Source: Gracilaria domingensis
Taxonomy: Eukaryota > Rhodophyta > Florideophyceae > Gracilariales > Gracilariaceae
NCBI GenBank assembly: GCA_022539475.1
Contig: VCMS01000511.1
Span: forward strand, 1-21,563
Reading direction: 5' to 3'
DNA: 21,563 nucleotides
Under the pieces are notes generated by a model. The model ran no database searches. It saw nothing but the letters and a program-made list of their open reading frames with translations, and was not told the origin of the DNA. The stretch's first letter is position 1; every line of letters begins with the position of its first letter. Positions 1 through 7,817 of this stretch are shown here, in pieces. Position numbers and translations under genes: made by a program.

Positions 1-553
1 GTGTTCGGTAGTAGATTCAATGCGTGGTTTCCGTGATCCTGATGGTGCCAACGGAACCATTCCCCATGCGGGTGAATTCACGCAACATGTCTTGCCAATT
101 TCTCTCGATGAGATTCTGGGACGTGAGACAAGTCCAGTTTTCAAACTCCTTAACAGGATCCTTAAATTGAGAGCCAGGTGGTGTGGCCTTCACCTCTGAC
201 GCGGTCGGATTAGAAACAACCGATGAATTGTCAGGGTTCGTGAAGTCACCTCTCTCCTACGAATGAGAAGCAGGAGCAGTGCCCTCCCCCTCCTTAGGGT
301 CGGTCAGGCCAAGCACTTCCGAGACAGGTATCTTCGTTGGTACGATAGCGGTGAGGTGAGGTAAGTCGGACCCGATAATTTGATTCTTCACCAGCCATTG
401 GTCAGAATGGCCAAAGTTGGCGATTCGCACCTTTAAGGGTTCTTCTGGACTGATAGTAACAATCTCGTTAGCAACTGCAAGTTGTTTCTCGGTAAAGAGG
501 GTTGACAGGGGTTGCACAATGTGCAACCCGACCTGTTTGGAAGAGACAGACAC
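1..553 (-). pseudogene. Protease-RT linker of E1 Pol, running off the left edge
   Basis: The frame 257-553 reads KQVGLHIVQPLSTLFTEKQ.. and ISPEEPLKVRIANFGHSDQW, the type of beta-rich spacer seen between protease and RT in Ty3 elements. It ends at a stop near 257. To its left, other minus frames read DMLREFTRMGNGS..GTIRITE, which resembles the LREFTPMWDAF segment that precedes RT in E3 (about 20850). RT should therefore begin just outside the window. A 14-base polypurine-type motif lies at 286-299. A stop in the TETTH.. frame near 30 shows the Pol frame is already damaged here. Confidence 0.6.
286..299 (-). promoter_or_regulatory. Internal polypurine-tract-like motif in E1
   Basis: The minus-sense CCCTAAGGAGGGGG is identical over 14 bases to the polypurine tract next to the E3 3' LTR (13742-13755) and is in the same element-relative orientation. 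It is read in frame as Pro-Lys-Glu-Gly in the protease-RT linker. It may be an internal (central) polypurine tract; coding constraint is the alternative explanation. Confidence 0.35.
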
Positions 554-1267
554 CTATACTCGGGATTCCGATGGTATCCGAACGGATTGGGCGATTCTGA
601 GTTTGGTGGAGACCGGTTTCGGTGTCGGCGCCTCTTTAGCGACAGGCAAGGAGACACGCTTGCGCGACGCGTTCCGGAATGTCTTCCGCACTATTGCAAT
701 CGACGAGCCATCAACCATTTCTACGGTTCTGGCCCTGGGGCGTATAGCTTCCAAGAAGCGATCACAAATATGAGAACCCAGAATAACGGGTGCTGCAAGT
801 GCTTTGCAGACAACAAAATCCAGGTGCAACAAGTACGTTCCGAGTCTCATCACGATAGATAAGTGACCCACCGTGCGTATCGGGCAGTTATTTGTGTCGG
901 CGATATCCAAGTTCGGACTGTGGCGAATATGTTCCCGAAGTGCGGGTGGTATCAACGCGGTGTGAATCAGATTGGGCGCAGCGCCTGTATCCAAGACGGA
1001 TAATTGACGTACCATGTACTGGTTTGATAAAGCTAAGTCGGCGTACACTTTGTAATTCCGCTCAGCCATTATCATGACCCGATCCGGGTTTCGCAAATTG
1101 CGGGAGAGAATCCACGGTCGATGCAACACTCCGAGGAGTTTCGAGTCAGCATCTGTATCAACAACCCTCCTGAAGAGGATTCGAATTGCCGGGGAGTGAA
1201 GCGGTGACGCCTCAGACGTCCTCTGCTTCGACTCAGAAGACGCACCTCCCGTAGGGGAGACTCTCAA
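554..1267 (-). pseudogene. pro: Retropepsin-like aspartic protease of E1
   Basis: The 237-codon minus frame contains the active-site motif LDTGAAPNLI, with the catalytic Asp-Thr-Gly at 983-991. About 65 residues later comes the flap/strand motif VILGSHICDRFLEAIRP, the second conserved signature of retropepsins. The enzyme works as a homodimer inside the particle and cuts Gag-Pol into mature proteins. The core domain looks intact, but the frame is separated from Gag by the broken interval to its right, and from the following linker by a stop or frameshift near 554. It is therefore called a broken part of a polyprotein and not a free-standing gene. About 85 residues precede the active site. Confidence 0.8.
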
Positions 1268-1855
1268 GTCTAGTTTTTCGGGGCAGGTTCGACTTCCGAT
1301 TGCGGTTCATTCCCACCTCGGGACTCCAAATGAACCCCGTTTGCCAGTGTCGAATCCTTCAACCCATGGTTGGGGTGTGTATCGATGTAGGTTGAGACGG
1401 CTGTTGTCGCCCGTACTTGGCTTTCGAATCCTCATATGAGGCAGATGGCACACGTTCCCGTTCTTCTGGGGTCAAAGACTCCTACTGTACGATTACTTTC
1501 GGCATCTCCCTCAAGGGAAACGAGCACTGAGGTGAGACATGTCCGTGTTGATAAAACATGTGACATATCAGCGACACCGATTTATCTAGCGAGCGTGCAG
1601 CCGCTGGTCGTTGAGGTCGTTTATCGTCATCCTGGGTGTGCGAACCGAGTGTGGTTGTTGGCGTAGGCCAGCGATGGCGCAGGAACCTTAGAGTTCCCCA
1701 TATACCCCACAGGGTCTGTATCCATTGTTTTCCCTGTAGTGGTTGAGAGTATCTTCGAAGTTCCTACTGAAATAGGATTTACCGCCAATTGGACCTGGTC
1801 ATAGTCCACAGATGGGCGGTTATCCTGTAACAGGGAGAGAGATGTCTCAGATCCT
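1268..1855 (-). pseudogene. Degraded Gag-protease junction of E1
   Basis: Between the Gag stop and the protease frame no single minus frame stays open. The longest is 1627-1809, a 60-codon frame reading VQLAVNPISV...PSLAYANNHTRFAHPG. In Ty3 elements this interval normally codes the nucleocapsid end of Gag and the N-terminus of the protease. A Cys-containing snippet (PCGVYGE) near 1700 might be the relic of a zinc knuckle, but the required CCHC spacing is not there. Frameshifts have broken the polyprotein here. Confidence 0.4.
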
Positions 1856-3184
1856 TCAGCCAGGAGAGCTTTCTTGAGCCTGTGTGCTGGCTTCCGTCTC
1901 GCTCGGAAAGTATTTCTCAGTCTGGACGTAGTGAACCGATTCCAAGTAGGAGATCTTTCTGTTCTGCTCCCGATAATGGGATACTAGCGCCCGGATGGCG
2001 GGGTCCAATACTTTCACAAACATTGTGCACCTTTCAGCTGAGGAATAAACGTTACCGCAACGGTGAAATGCTTTGTTCAAGCGCATTGAATAACTCGTTT
2101 CTGTTTCCCCCGAATTCTGCTTTGTCGCCCGTAGGGCCAAAATAGCGTCTGGGATCGCAGTGTCACTGGCATACGACCTCAATAGGTAATGAACGCCTTC
2201 GGGCCAACACGTGACACCGCCTTCCGAGGTTCTCGCTGATCCCCAAACGGAGTGAAATTGATCTTCTGCCATCCCTTTTAGGAAATATGGGAGGGCCACA
2301 TAGGTCTTTGCTTCACTCATACAGATTATGTCCGCTTCCTGCATGAAGCGTGCAAAATCCAACACCATAATTGGGTCGTCACCGCTGAAATCTTTCGTCT
2401 GTAGAGTGATCTGCATTCGGCGGATGTAATACTTCACTCGCCCCGTGCTATGGGCATTGAATTCGCCTGAGGCGTTCTGTAACCGATAATAACGGTATGA
2501 AAGCAGTTTTAGGTATAACGGATTCGATGGTTTCAACTCCCTGAGCCCCTTGTGTCTCTTTCCCTTAGCACGGGAGCGAATGGCCCCCTGGGTGACAAAG
2601 GTCGCCTTAGAACGTGTCGCTCGAGACCGACGTCGGTGACTACCTTTCCTGTTCGACGAGGATGAAGAAGATGTCGAGGTACCCGACGATTGGATGGAGG
2701 AGTCAGAATCGGACGAATCTGAATATGCGTGAACTTTCCTTTTGGACTTCCGGGATTTGCGCTTCATTGAGCGGTGAGCTGAGCCTTCTGAGGCGATTGG
2801 GTATTCTTTGGCTACAGCCTCATCCATGCGGATGATAGCCTCTATGTTTTCCAAACGACTCTGTAAGCGAGTGGGGCTCACCCGAGCTTCTTCAATAAAA
2901 GCGGCATACTCCGCTCTGAACACAGCGGGTTCTCCAAGACACTCCAAAATGGAGTTCACATCCTTACGCAGGAGTCGAATTTCTCCCGAGTAATCCCTAA
3001 CATGGGCATCTTGGAGACGATGCCGAAGTTCGGTTTGTTGTTTAAGAAGATCCACGAGGAAGATGTTGATAACACTCAATCGTGAGTCCAATAAGGTGTA
3101 CTCACCCGAGTCCAGCGCTTCGAGGCGGGCTGCCTGTGAAGGCGTTTCCACCAGCGGTGTAGGCTCCACAGGAGGAGGTTCCAT
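1856..3184 (-). CDS. gag: Ty3/gypsy Gag (capsid) protein of E1
   Basis: This 442-codon frame has no internal stop. Residues 1-130 are polar with leucine-rich helical stretches and probably form a coiled coil. Residues about 135-215 form a strongly basic and Ser-rich segment (SMKRKSRKSKRKVH, a Ser run, RRRSRATRSK) that could bind nucleic acid. Residues about 235-420 are the retrotransposon Gag core: a TGRVKYYIRRM.. segment, FSGDDPIMVLDFARFM, an ALPYFLKGMAEDQFHSV helix, TCWPEGVHYLLRSY and RCGNVYSSAERCTMFVKVLDP. Gag assembles the cytoplasmic virus-like particle in which reverse transcription occurs. No clear CCHC zinc knuckle is seen within the frame. The ATG at 3184 is the first in the frame, but the frame is open upstream to about 3336, so the true start may be earlier. 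Assignment to Ty3-type Gag is by motif style; the oomycete affinity is inference. Confidence 0.82.
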   Translation of the reverse strand: MEPPPVEPTPLVETPSQAARLEALDSGEYTLLDSRLSVINIFLVDLLKQQTELRHRLQDAHVRDYSGEIRLLRKDVNSILECLGEPAVFRAEYAAFIEEARVSPTRLQSRLENIEAIIRMDEAVAKEYPIASEGSAHRSMKRKSRKSKRKVHAYSDSSDSDSSIQSSGTSTSSSSSSNRKGSHRRRSRATRSKATFVTQGAIRSRAKGKRHKGLRELKPSNPLYLKLLSYRYYRLQNASGEFNAHSTGRVKYYIRRMQITLQTKDFSGDDPIMVLDFARFMQEADIICMSEAKTYVALPYFLKGMAEDQFHSVWGSARTSEGGVTCWPEGVHYLLRSYASDTAIPDAILALRATKQNSGETETSYSMRLNKAFHRCGNVYSSAERCTMFVKVLDPAIRALVSHYREQNRKISYLESVHYVQTEKYFPSETEASTQAQESSPG

Positions 3185-3681
3185 GACCGGTATCGGTACT
3201 CTAGAAAGCTCCTGCGGTACGAAAACGGCTGAGGCTGCATTCCGACCGTTCGGATCGCGATCGATATCTCCAGTCTCGGGAACAGACCTACGGGAGCGCG
3301 GGGCAGCAGGGGGTGCTGCTCCACTCCTTTAGACTGATCTGTTGCTCGAGTTTCCTCGTGAAGGGGGAGGTATTCTGCAGATATGCGTCCCAAGGACGGG
3401 AAGAGTACCAAAAACAACCAAATGATTCCGGAATGCGGGGTAGAGGTCAGATCTACCCGATAAGGGTCTTTCCAACCACCAAGGTGGGTAATTCCACTTC
3501 TAAACCAACCTGAAAAAGGTGATCTTCCCATAATTCGACTTCTAAGTCAGGAGACCACTTGTGGTGCAGACTCAGAACGGATGTAACACGCACAGGATGT
3601 ACGAAGTCCTGCTTCTTGGGCGATGGTAACTGGGTGGACGAGCCTCTGTTGACACCGAGGACCTGGGTGTAAAACCAGTAA
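3185..3681 (-). other. E1 leader (PBS region and possible Gag N-terminal extension)
   Basis: This stretch lies between the LTR end and the first Gag ATG. The Gag frame stays open upstream of that ATG to a TAA near 3336, reading a Pro/Arg-rich segment, so Gag may begin further upstream than 3184. A second minus frame (3076-3531) overlaps and reads a sequence ending in LPLHEETRATDQSKG that could be the original upstream part, one frameshift away. A primer-binding site should begin within a few bases of 3681. The sequence there (minus sense TTACTGGTTTTACACC) contains TGG, but I could not match it to a particular tRNA. Confidence 0.45.
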
Positions 3682-4553
3682 TGTACTGCGGAAAACCTAC
3701 AGAGGTGATTGCGGAAAGTCTAATATCAGGAGAATCACCAGCCGAGGACGGTTGGGAAGTGAGAAATACTCGAGAAGGGGTGAGCCAGATACTCCGAGGG
3801 GAGGCGTAGGCCGAGAAATAAGGGAAAAAGAGATGCTCCATAGAGGAGACGCGGGCGGTGCACACGCAGGCAGCAGGCCCGAGGTCTGGAAAAAAGAACA
3901 AGAAAAAACCAAGAAGCAACCCAATACTGGGGCGGAGATCTGTCCTGCAATCAGGAATTAATAGTAATAATAGATACCAATACCACACGGTATACGCAGA
4001 TTTTTTAGGCGTCCCAAGGAGAGTACGCGTACTTATATCTCTTGAGGTGACCCTCCGGGTGGAGTAGTACACCGGCAAGGGCAGTAACGCCTAGAGCCCA
4101 CACTCAAGATGAGTCTCAAGTGCCCTCTGATCCGAGTGGCATTTCTCGAAGGAGAGGCTCGGTTGCTTTACCGTCAGGTGGTGTCCAGCCGCCCCTGCAC
4201 CTTTAGGTACCCAGGTGCAGAGCCGGTCGACTGATTACAGTAGTGCACACCCGTACGGGTTGCACACGTACGCAACCCCACTGTTAGGGTGCCAAAATAA
4301 AAACAAAACTAAAATATTCCCCAAAATACTCCACTTGTGCACAAGCCATTCACCCCCACGTGTCCACGCCCAGCCAGGGGCCTTGGCCCATGCACGCCCC
4401 TCTACGGGTGCTAATTAAGATTAAATTAACCAACGGTTGAAGGCTCCCATAGGGGATGCACCTCATAACTTCAAGTGCCACGTGCACTGGCGCATCGCTC
4501 GTATATGAAGAGCTTCTTCCTCAAAACACCCTCAGAATCGGGTTTGCTCCACA
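3682..4553 (-). repeat. E1 5' LTR
   Basis: The start was set at TGTGGAGC (minus sense, 4553 downward), which matches the E3 LTR start TGTAGTGC and the solo LTR start TGTAGAGC. Internal blocks also align with those LTRs: an AATTAG block near 4400, a CTAAAATA..CCCCAA block near 4310 (E3 near 13530), and ACTCA..GAGTG..GGCTCTAG near 4095 (solo LTR near 8240). The end was set at the TACA at 3682-3685, by alignment with the CCATACA end of the solo LTR. The inferred length is 872 bp. A TATA-like box lies about 515 bp in. Short open frames here on both strands are not conserved and are treated as chance. Confidence 0.75.
4030..4039 (-). promoter_or_regulatory. TATA-like box in E1 LTR
   Basis: The minus-sense sequence GATATAAGTA lies about 515 bp inside the LTR, where a Pol II promoter at the U3/R junction is expected. 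The solo LTR has a TATAAAG at a comparable depth (8424-8430). The transcription start itself cannot be placed from sequence alone. Confidence 0.45.
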
Positions 4554-4870
4554 CCTCCCATCCTATGCAGTTCTGACAGTGTTGGACCAAAACTCACGGG
4601 ATATTTCTAAAATTACTAAAAAATTCACTCCATCCAAGCAACCCAATAGTGGTTCACATGCACACATTCCGGGTCCTGATCCACGTCATCGTGTGAGAGC
4701 AGGAAAGATGGATGGCCGCACCGTCGGCAGTCGCCGGCGGGCAAGCCCTTTATTTGGGGTTGCTACGTGGCCACTCTATGTGGCCGTGATAGCAGCGTGA
4801 TAACATCTGTTGGCCGGGGGCGACCGGCGCTTATCTGGTATGAAAGCATCAATTGATGCGTGAAAACACA
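4554..4870 (-). repeat. copia 3' LTR (interrupted by E1)
   Basis: The start was placed at TGTGTTTTCACGC (minus sense, 4870), directly after the purine tract CATCAGGGGG. The sequence 4700-4860 aligns with 10500-10640, including a shared CTCTAT.TRG box, CCAAATAAA and a CAGCGACTGCC-like core. The alignment weakens left of about 4700. E1 begins at 4553, so the end of this LTR and its target duplication are displaced out of the window. Confidence 0.65.
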
Positions 4871-4880
4871 CCCCCTGATG
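4871..4880 (-). promoter_or_regulatory. copia polypurine tract
   Basis: The minus-sense CATCAGGGGG immediately precedes the TG that starts the 3' LTR. This is the expected place for the RNase H-resistant primer of plus-strand DNA synthesis. The tract is short, and it also lies in the reading frame that runs from RNase H toward the LTR. Confidence 0.45.
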
Positions 4881-5321
4881 AGCGCAAGTCGCCTCCAGCG
4901 CTTGTGGATATGGCGCAACGGCCGGAGGCTGAGTAATTGTACGTTGCCCTCAAACTGTTGCGGAAGTAAGGGTTTCGTCATGATGTCAGAGCGTTGTCAG
5001 GCGGACGGTACGTGCTCCGGCTTGATGTTTCGCTTTCGGATATGATGGCGGAGGAAGTGATGTCTGAGGTCCATATACTTGCGTCGCTTTGTAGAGCCTT
5101 GCTGAAGGGCAGCGCCTATGGCTGCCTGGTTGTCCATTTTCAAAGGTGTCGGGATCGGCAAGGAAAATCCGATGAAAAACAGGATTCTTCTGAACATGAC
5201 GGCGTCGCGTGTGCCAGCGGTGGCGGCATAGTACTCCGCTTCACACACACAACCAGTGCGGGTACGGATTGTTTGCTGGAGGACCAATCTATGAGACTTT
5301 TATTCAAGAAATGGGTAGCCC
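4881..5321 (-). pseudogene. copia RNase H, C-terminal part
   Basis: The minus frames read IDWSSSKQS (near 5280), then CEAEYYAATAGTRDAVMFRRI, MDNQAAIGAALQQGSTKRRKYMDLRHHFLR and, after an in-frame TGA at about 4997, SDIMTKPLLPQQF. These are the standard copia RNase H landmarks: the Glu of the SxAEYY motif, the Asp of the xDNQxA motif, the HIDxRHHFxR-type helix and the ADIxTKPL tail. A frameshift lies between IDWSSSKQS and CEAEYY, near 5260. The domain degrades the RNA template during reverse transcription. Its N-terminal part is on the far side of the inserted element (5669-5830). Confidence 0.8.
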
Positions 5322-5324
5322 CTG

Positions 5325-5668
5325 CCCTAGAAGAACTGAAACGCTACGAGTGGCGTACAAAAAACCTTGAAATCTGGCTCAATGGCGTTCTATAGGCGTA
5401 AATTAGGTCGAGCGATTGGCGTACAATTTTGGGCTCCTACGCCACTTGCACGCTAATAGAGTAAGGTACAATAATTACACTACTGGCGTACAACGCATGT
5501 TTACCATACGTATGCCATTCGTGACCTATACGACCCATGGCGCACAAATGGCGTAGAAGGCCAAAATTGTACGCCAATATCTCGATCTAACGTACGCCTA
5601 TAGAACGCCAATGAGCCAGATTTCAAGGTTTTTTGTAGGCCACTCGTAGCGTTCCCGTTCTCTTAGGG
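5325..5668. mobile_element. MITE-like inverted-repeat DNA element with CTG target duplication
   Basis: Two arms of about 125 bp, 5325 to about 5452 and about 5541-5668, are inverted copies with few mismatches. The outer ends are CCCTAGAAGAAC and CCCTAAGAGAAC; the inner part shares CGCTACGAGTGG, a C-TTGAAATCTGGCTCA block and GTTCTATAGGCGTA. About 88 bp lie between the arms. Both ends are flanked by CTG (5322-5324 and 5669-5671). Cutting out the element plus one CTG brings the copia RNase H reading frame on the two sides into phase across the STSG-type motif, which independently confirms the boundaries. There is no transposase, so it is non-autonomous. The motif TGGCGTAC recurs at 5351, 5417 and 5484 and inverted at 5569, as subterminal transposase-binding repeats would. 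The superfamily is unresolved: a 3-bp duplication fits PIF/Harbinger or CACTA. Confidence 0.85.
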
Positions 5669-5830
5669 CTGATGTGAAACATCGCGTTCCTATGTCGGCG
5701 GCGAAGTCGGTTTCGGAGTTCGACGTAAGCTTTGTGATTGGGACACTTCGTGGATAGTGCAGTCCGTGGGTGGTGGTGCCTTTCAGTTATCGGCCTACTG
5801 ATTTGATATGTTTCCAATGGAGTTCAGTTG
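5669..5830 (-). pseudogene. copia RT-RNase H junction and RNase H N-terminus
   Basis: The minus reading contains a WKHIKSVGR-like helix (the copia HW..lkRvlrYLkgT region) and a TTHGL-like strand. It then reads an SETDFAADIGTRC segment, equivalent to the usual YSDADWAGD..rRSTSG, before running into the inverted-repeat element at 5668. Frameshifts occur near 5780 and 5740, so the match is spread over two frames. The first RNase H Asp (in DFAAD) is retained. This is the upstream half of the domain whose other half is at 4881-5321. Confidence 0.65.
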
Positions 5831-6647
5831 GGTTTGTTAAGGCAAGAGCCAGCTTTGCGGTAAAAAATGCAATGCCTGGCCGCGTGCCCTCTGAGAGCCA
5901 TCTGAGTCAACCGATCAACTGTACGTATAGACTTTTCGACTTCGACGAGAGTACGTCGTTGGCGTCGGGCGGATGATATCCAAAGCCGGATGTGTACGGG
6001 ATGCGTTTGCCATCGGCCTTTTCTAAGCCAAGCAGTGTAAGAATTTGTTGCAAAGTATGCGGTTTCGATATGGATATTGCGGCGTTGTCGTCTGTGGTGA
6101 TTTTCCATCCGAGATATTGGGTCGGCGAGCCCAAATTGTTTGATCGCATACTTTGCTGGAGCCGGGAGAAAAGGTTATCTATTCTGTGTCGGTGAGTAGC
6201 CGCAATGATGAATTCGTCTATATTTAGGACGAAAATGGTGTACTGATTGGTGGCGGTCCCAGCGACAAAGAGTGCATGGTCGTCGGTGGATTGTTGGAAG
6301 TCGAGAGACTGTAGGTATTTCCACCCTTCTTCAAGATAATAGTGTCCGGCTGGAGCAGCTCCAGAGAGATTGAGTATCAGCTGACCGCCTGGTTCTTGAT
6401 GCGTGTATGAGCCATCAAATTTTGGATGTTGTCGAACATATAGAGGAATCGTGCGTTGGTACTTCTCGTGCGTGAAGGCTGATTTTATGTCGAGGTGTTC
6501 AAGTTCCAATCCGTGTCGTGCAGCCCGTGCCGATATCAGCCGAACCATGGATTTCTGTGAGAGGTGGGCAGCGGTTTCATCCCAATTGAAATCCTTGTGA
6601 GGTATCATTCTGTCCCCGCGGACTGAGCATCTGGGATTGCGGCTCAT
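5824..6647 (-). pseudogene. pol: copia reverse transcriptase
   Basis: The longest copia frame here is 246 codons (5907-6647), continued by a second frame to 5824. It reads RGDRMIPHKDFNWDETAAHL, LDIKSAFTHEKY (first catalytic Asp at 6489-6491), PLYVRQHPKFDGSYTH, GGQLILNLSGAAPAGHYYLEE, and LNIDEFIIAATHRHRIDNLF in place of the usual VDD motif. It continues with LGSPTQYLGWKI and GKRIPYTSGFGYHPP. The enzyme would copy the element RNA into DNA. The catalytic pair is Asp-Glu instead of Asp-Asp (6213-6218), which should abolish or cripple polymerisation. The frame is otherwise long and clean, so decay here is mainly by substitution. A frameshift near 5910 moves the reading to the LTQMALRGH.. segment. 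Confidence 0.88.
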
Positions 6648-7105
6648 GATAAATCCTTCTGGTGTGCGTTTGTATTTTTAAGTCATGGTAAGTTGGATCA
6701 GTCTCTTTGGGAGCTGTTTCTACGGCATCTACTTAACAGCTTTCAGCTTGTCGAGCTTCGCGAGCTCTTCGTTGTGTGCTGTTGCCAATTGGTGGGCGTC
6801 GGGTACTTGTTTGCCTGTTTGCGGCTTGTTGGTGCTCGAGTGGTGTTTATGATTGTCCCTGGCGTGGGGTGCAGAATGTGGTTGTTAAATGCGTTGGAAT
6901 TTGATTCCACGGGCTCTGTAGATCGAGAAAATGGGTGAAAGTCTGTTTTCGGAGTTTGTATGTATCTTCCTGCGCCAAGAGCCATGACGAGGATGTTTTG
7001 AGAGGTGACGGCGTACATGTATCTGCAAGTTATTCCTCTGCTTTCCAGCTTGGATTGTAACTGGGCACTGGTGGGCAGTAAGGCATATCCAAGTCATCCA
7101 AGGGC
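6648..7105 (-). pseudogene. copia integrase C-terminal region and linker to RT
   Basis: The minus frame 6743-7018 reads RYMYAVTSQNILVMALGAGRY, then FHPFSRSTEPVESNSNAF, the usual beta-strand and Arg-Ser tail that follow the copia integrase core. After that comes a Thr/Ser/Gln-rich spacer. Left of 6743 the reading reaches LDKLKAV-like residues and stops before RT starts near 6647. The segment belongs to the polyprotein and is joined to the integrase core by one frameshift near 7097. Confidence 0.65.
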
Positions 7106-7812
7106 GTGTAGTGCGCGCGGCTTGGCCGGGGAGCCGAATTTGGCTTCGTGTGGTGTTCTGCCGGTAGAGGAATGTGGGATCAGTTTGTATTTGAAAGCAG
7201 TGTCACGGATTGCATCTTCCCAATGTTCATCGCCAAGGCTACTCTGTATGAGATTAGCTCTCGCAACGGAGGATAGTGTTTGATTGATACGCTCAGCGAT
7301 GCCATTTTGCCGTCGTGCACATGCTGTGGCTGTAACTTGGCTTGTGCATTGTGCGGAGAGTATTTGCTGGAGCGCTTTGATCAAGATTCTTTTGCGTTGT
7401 ACGAGATGAATATGGTGGGAGACGTTCCTGTCGCGCTCTGGAAGAATGGCAGGGCGCATGCCACGATTTTGGAGAGGCCCTGTCGGTTTTTGCTGAAGTG
7501 GAGGAGCAGGTATCGGCTGTATAGTTCAGAGAAGGTGACGAAGTAGAGGTTTTGCTGTGCTGAAGTGTGTGGCAGGGGGCCGCAGATGTCAGATGTGATT
7601 AATTTGCCGAGAGGGTACTGGTGTGACGTTTTTGTGTGCGGTTGGCGCTTGAGGCGCTCTAGCTTGCATCCGCTACATGTGATTGTGCGTTTCCCAACGG
7701 GGAGCAGCCTTGACTCGAGAATGATGTGAAGTGAGGCTAGTCGTGCGAGTTTAGAGGGCGGGACATGGTTATGTATCAGATGCCATTTATGTAGTTCAGG
7801 GTCTGACGGCTG
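7094..7812 (-). pseudogene. copia GAG-pre-integrase and integrase core
   Basis: From 7812 the frame reads the zinc-binding pre-integrase motif ELHKWHLIHNHVPPSKL...TCSGCKLERLKRQPH (H..H..CxxC). It then reads the integrase core with first Asp in SDICGPLP (Asp codon 7588-7590), FVTFSELYSRY.. and FFQSATG. The second catalytic Asp, expected before NAKE, is Tyr (FISYNAKE, codon 7399-7401), and a TGA follows at 7381-7383. A second frame (7094-7459) continues with the catalytic Glu in NGIAERINQTLSSV (7292-7294), then DEHWEDAIRDTAFKYKLIPHSS..TPHEAKFG. The enzyme would insert the cDNA into the host chromosome. Loss of the second Asp makes this copy inactive. The upstream end abuts the solo LTR at 7818. 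Confidence 0.87.
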
Positions 7813-7817
7813 TTCGT
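7813..7817. repeat. Left target-site duplication of the solo LTR
   Basis: TTCGT lies directly outside the TG of the solo LTR. Its partner at 8801-8805 is TTAGT, with one difference. The minus-sense version at the left is compatible with the copia reading frame, while the right copy creates a TAA, so the right copy is probably the mutated one. Confidence 0.7.

Larger units (their letters stand above)
1..4553 (-). mobile_element. E1: Ty3/gypsy LTR retrotransposon, 5' portion
   Basis: On the minus strand the order is 5' LTR (3682-4553), leader, Gag (1856-3184), retropepsin (554-1267) and protease-RT linker (1-553). This is the canonical Ty3/gypsy order up to the point where RT would begin, which lies beyond the left edge, so the 3' half and 3' LTR are not seen. 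The LTR start (TGTGGAGCAAACC) aligns with the LTR starts at 13738 (minus) and 7818 (plus). The element begins inside the 3' LTR of the copia element to its right, so it is younger than that element. The five bases outside its 5' end (4554-4558, CCTCC on the plus strand) would be the target duplication, but the partner copy is outside the window. Confidence 0.85.

Noticed and set aside
3660..3681. Primer-binding site for a specific tRNA next to the E1 LTR
   Set aside because: The sequence contains TGG a few bases after the LTR end but could not be matched to any tRNA 3' end I know, including initiator Met.
3572..4078. Hydrophobic minus ORF (168 codons) that looks like membrane segments
   Set aside because: It lies across the E1 LTR end and leader; hydrophobicity comes from pyrimidine-rich sequence, and the homologous solo LTR has no such frame.
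4456..4800. 114-codon plus ORF
   Set aside because: It spans the junction of the E1 LTR and the copia 3' LTR, two unrelated elements.
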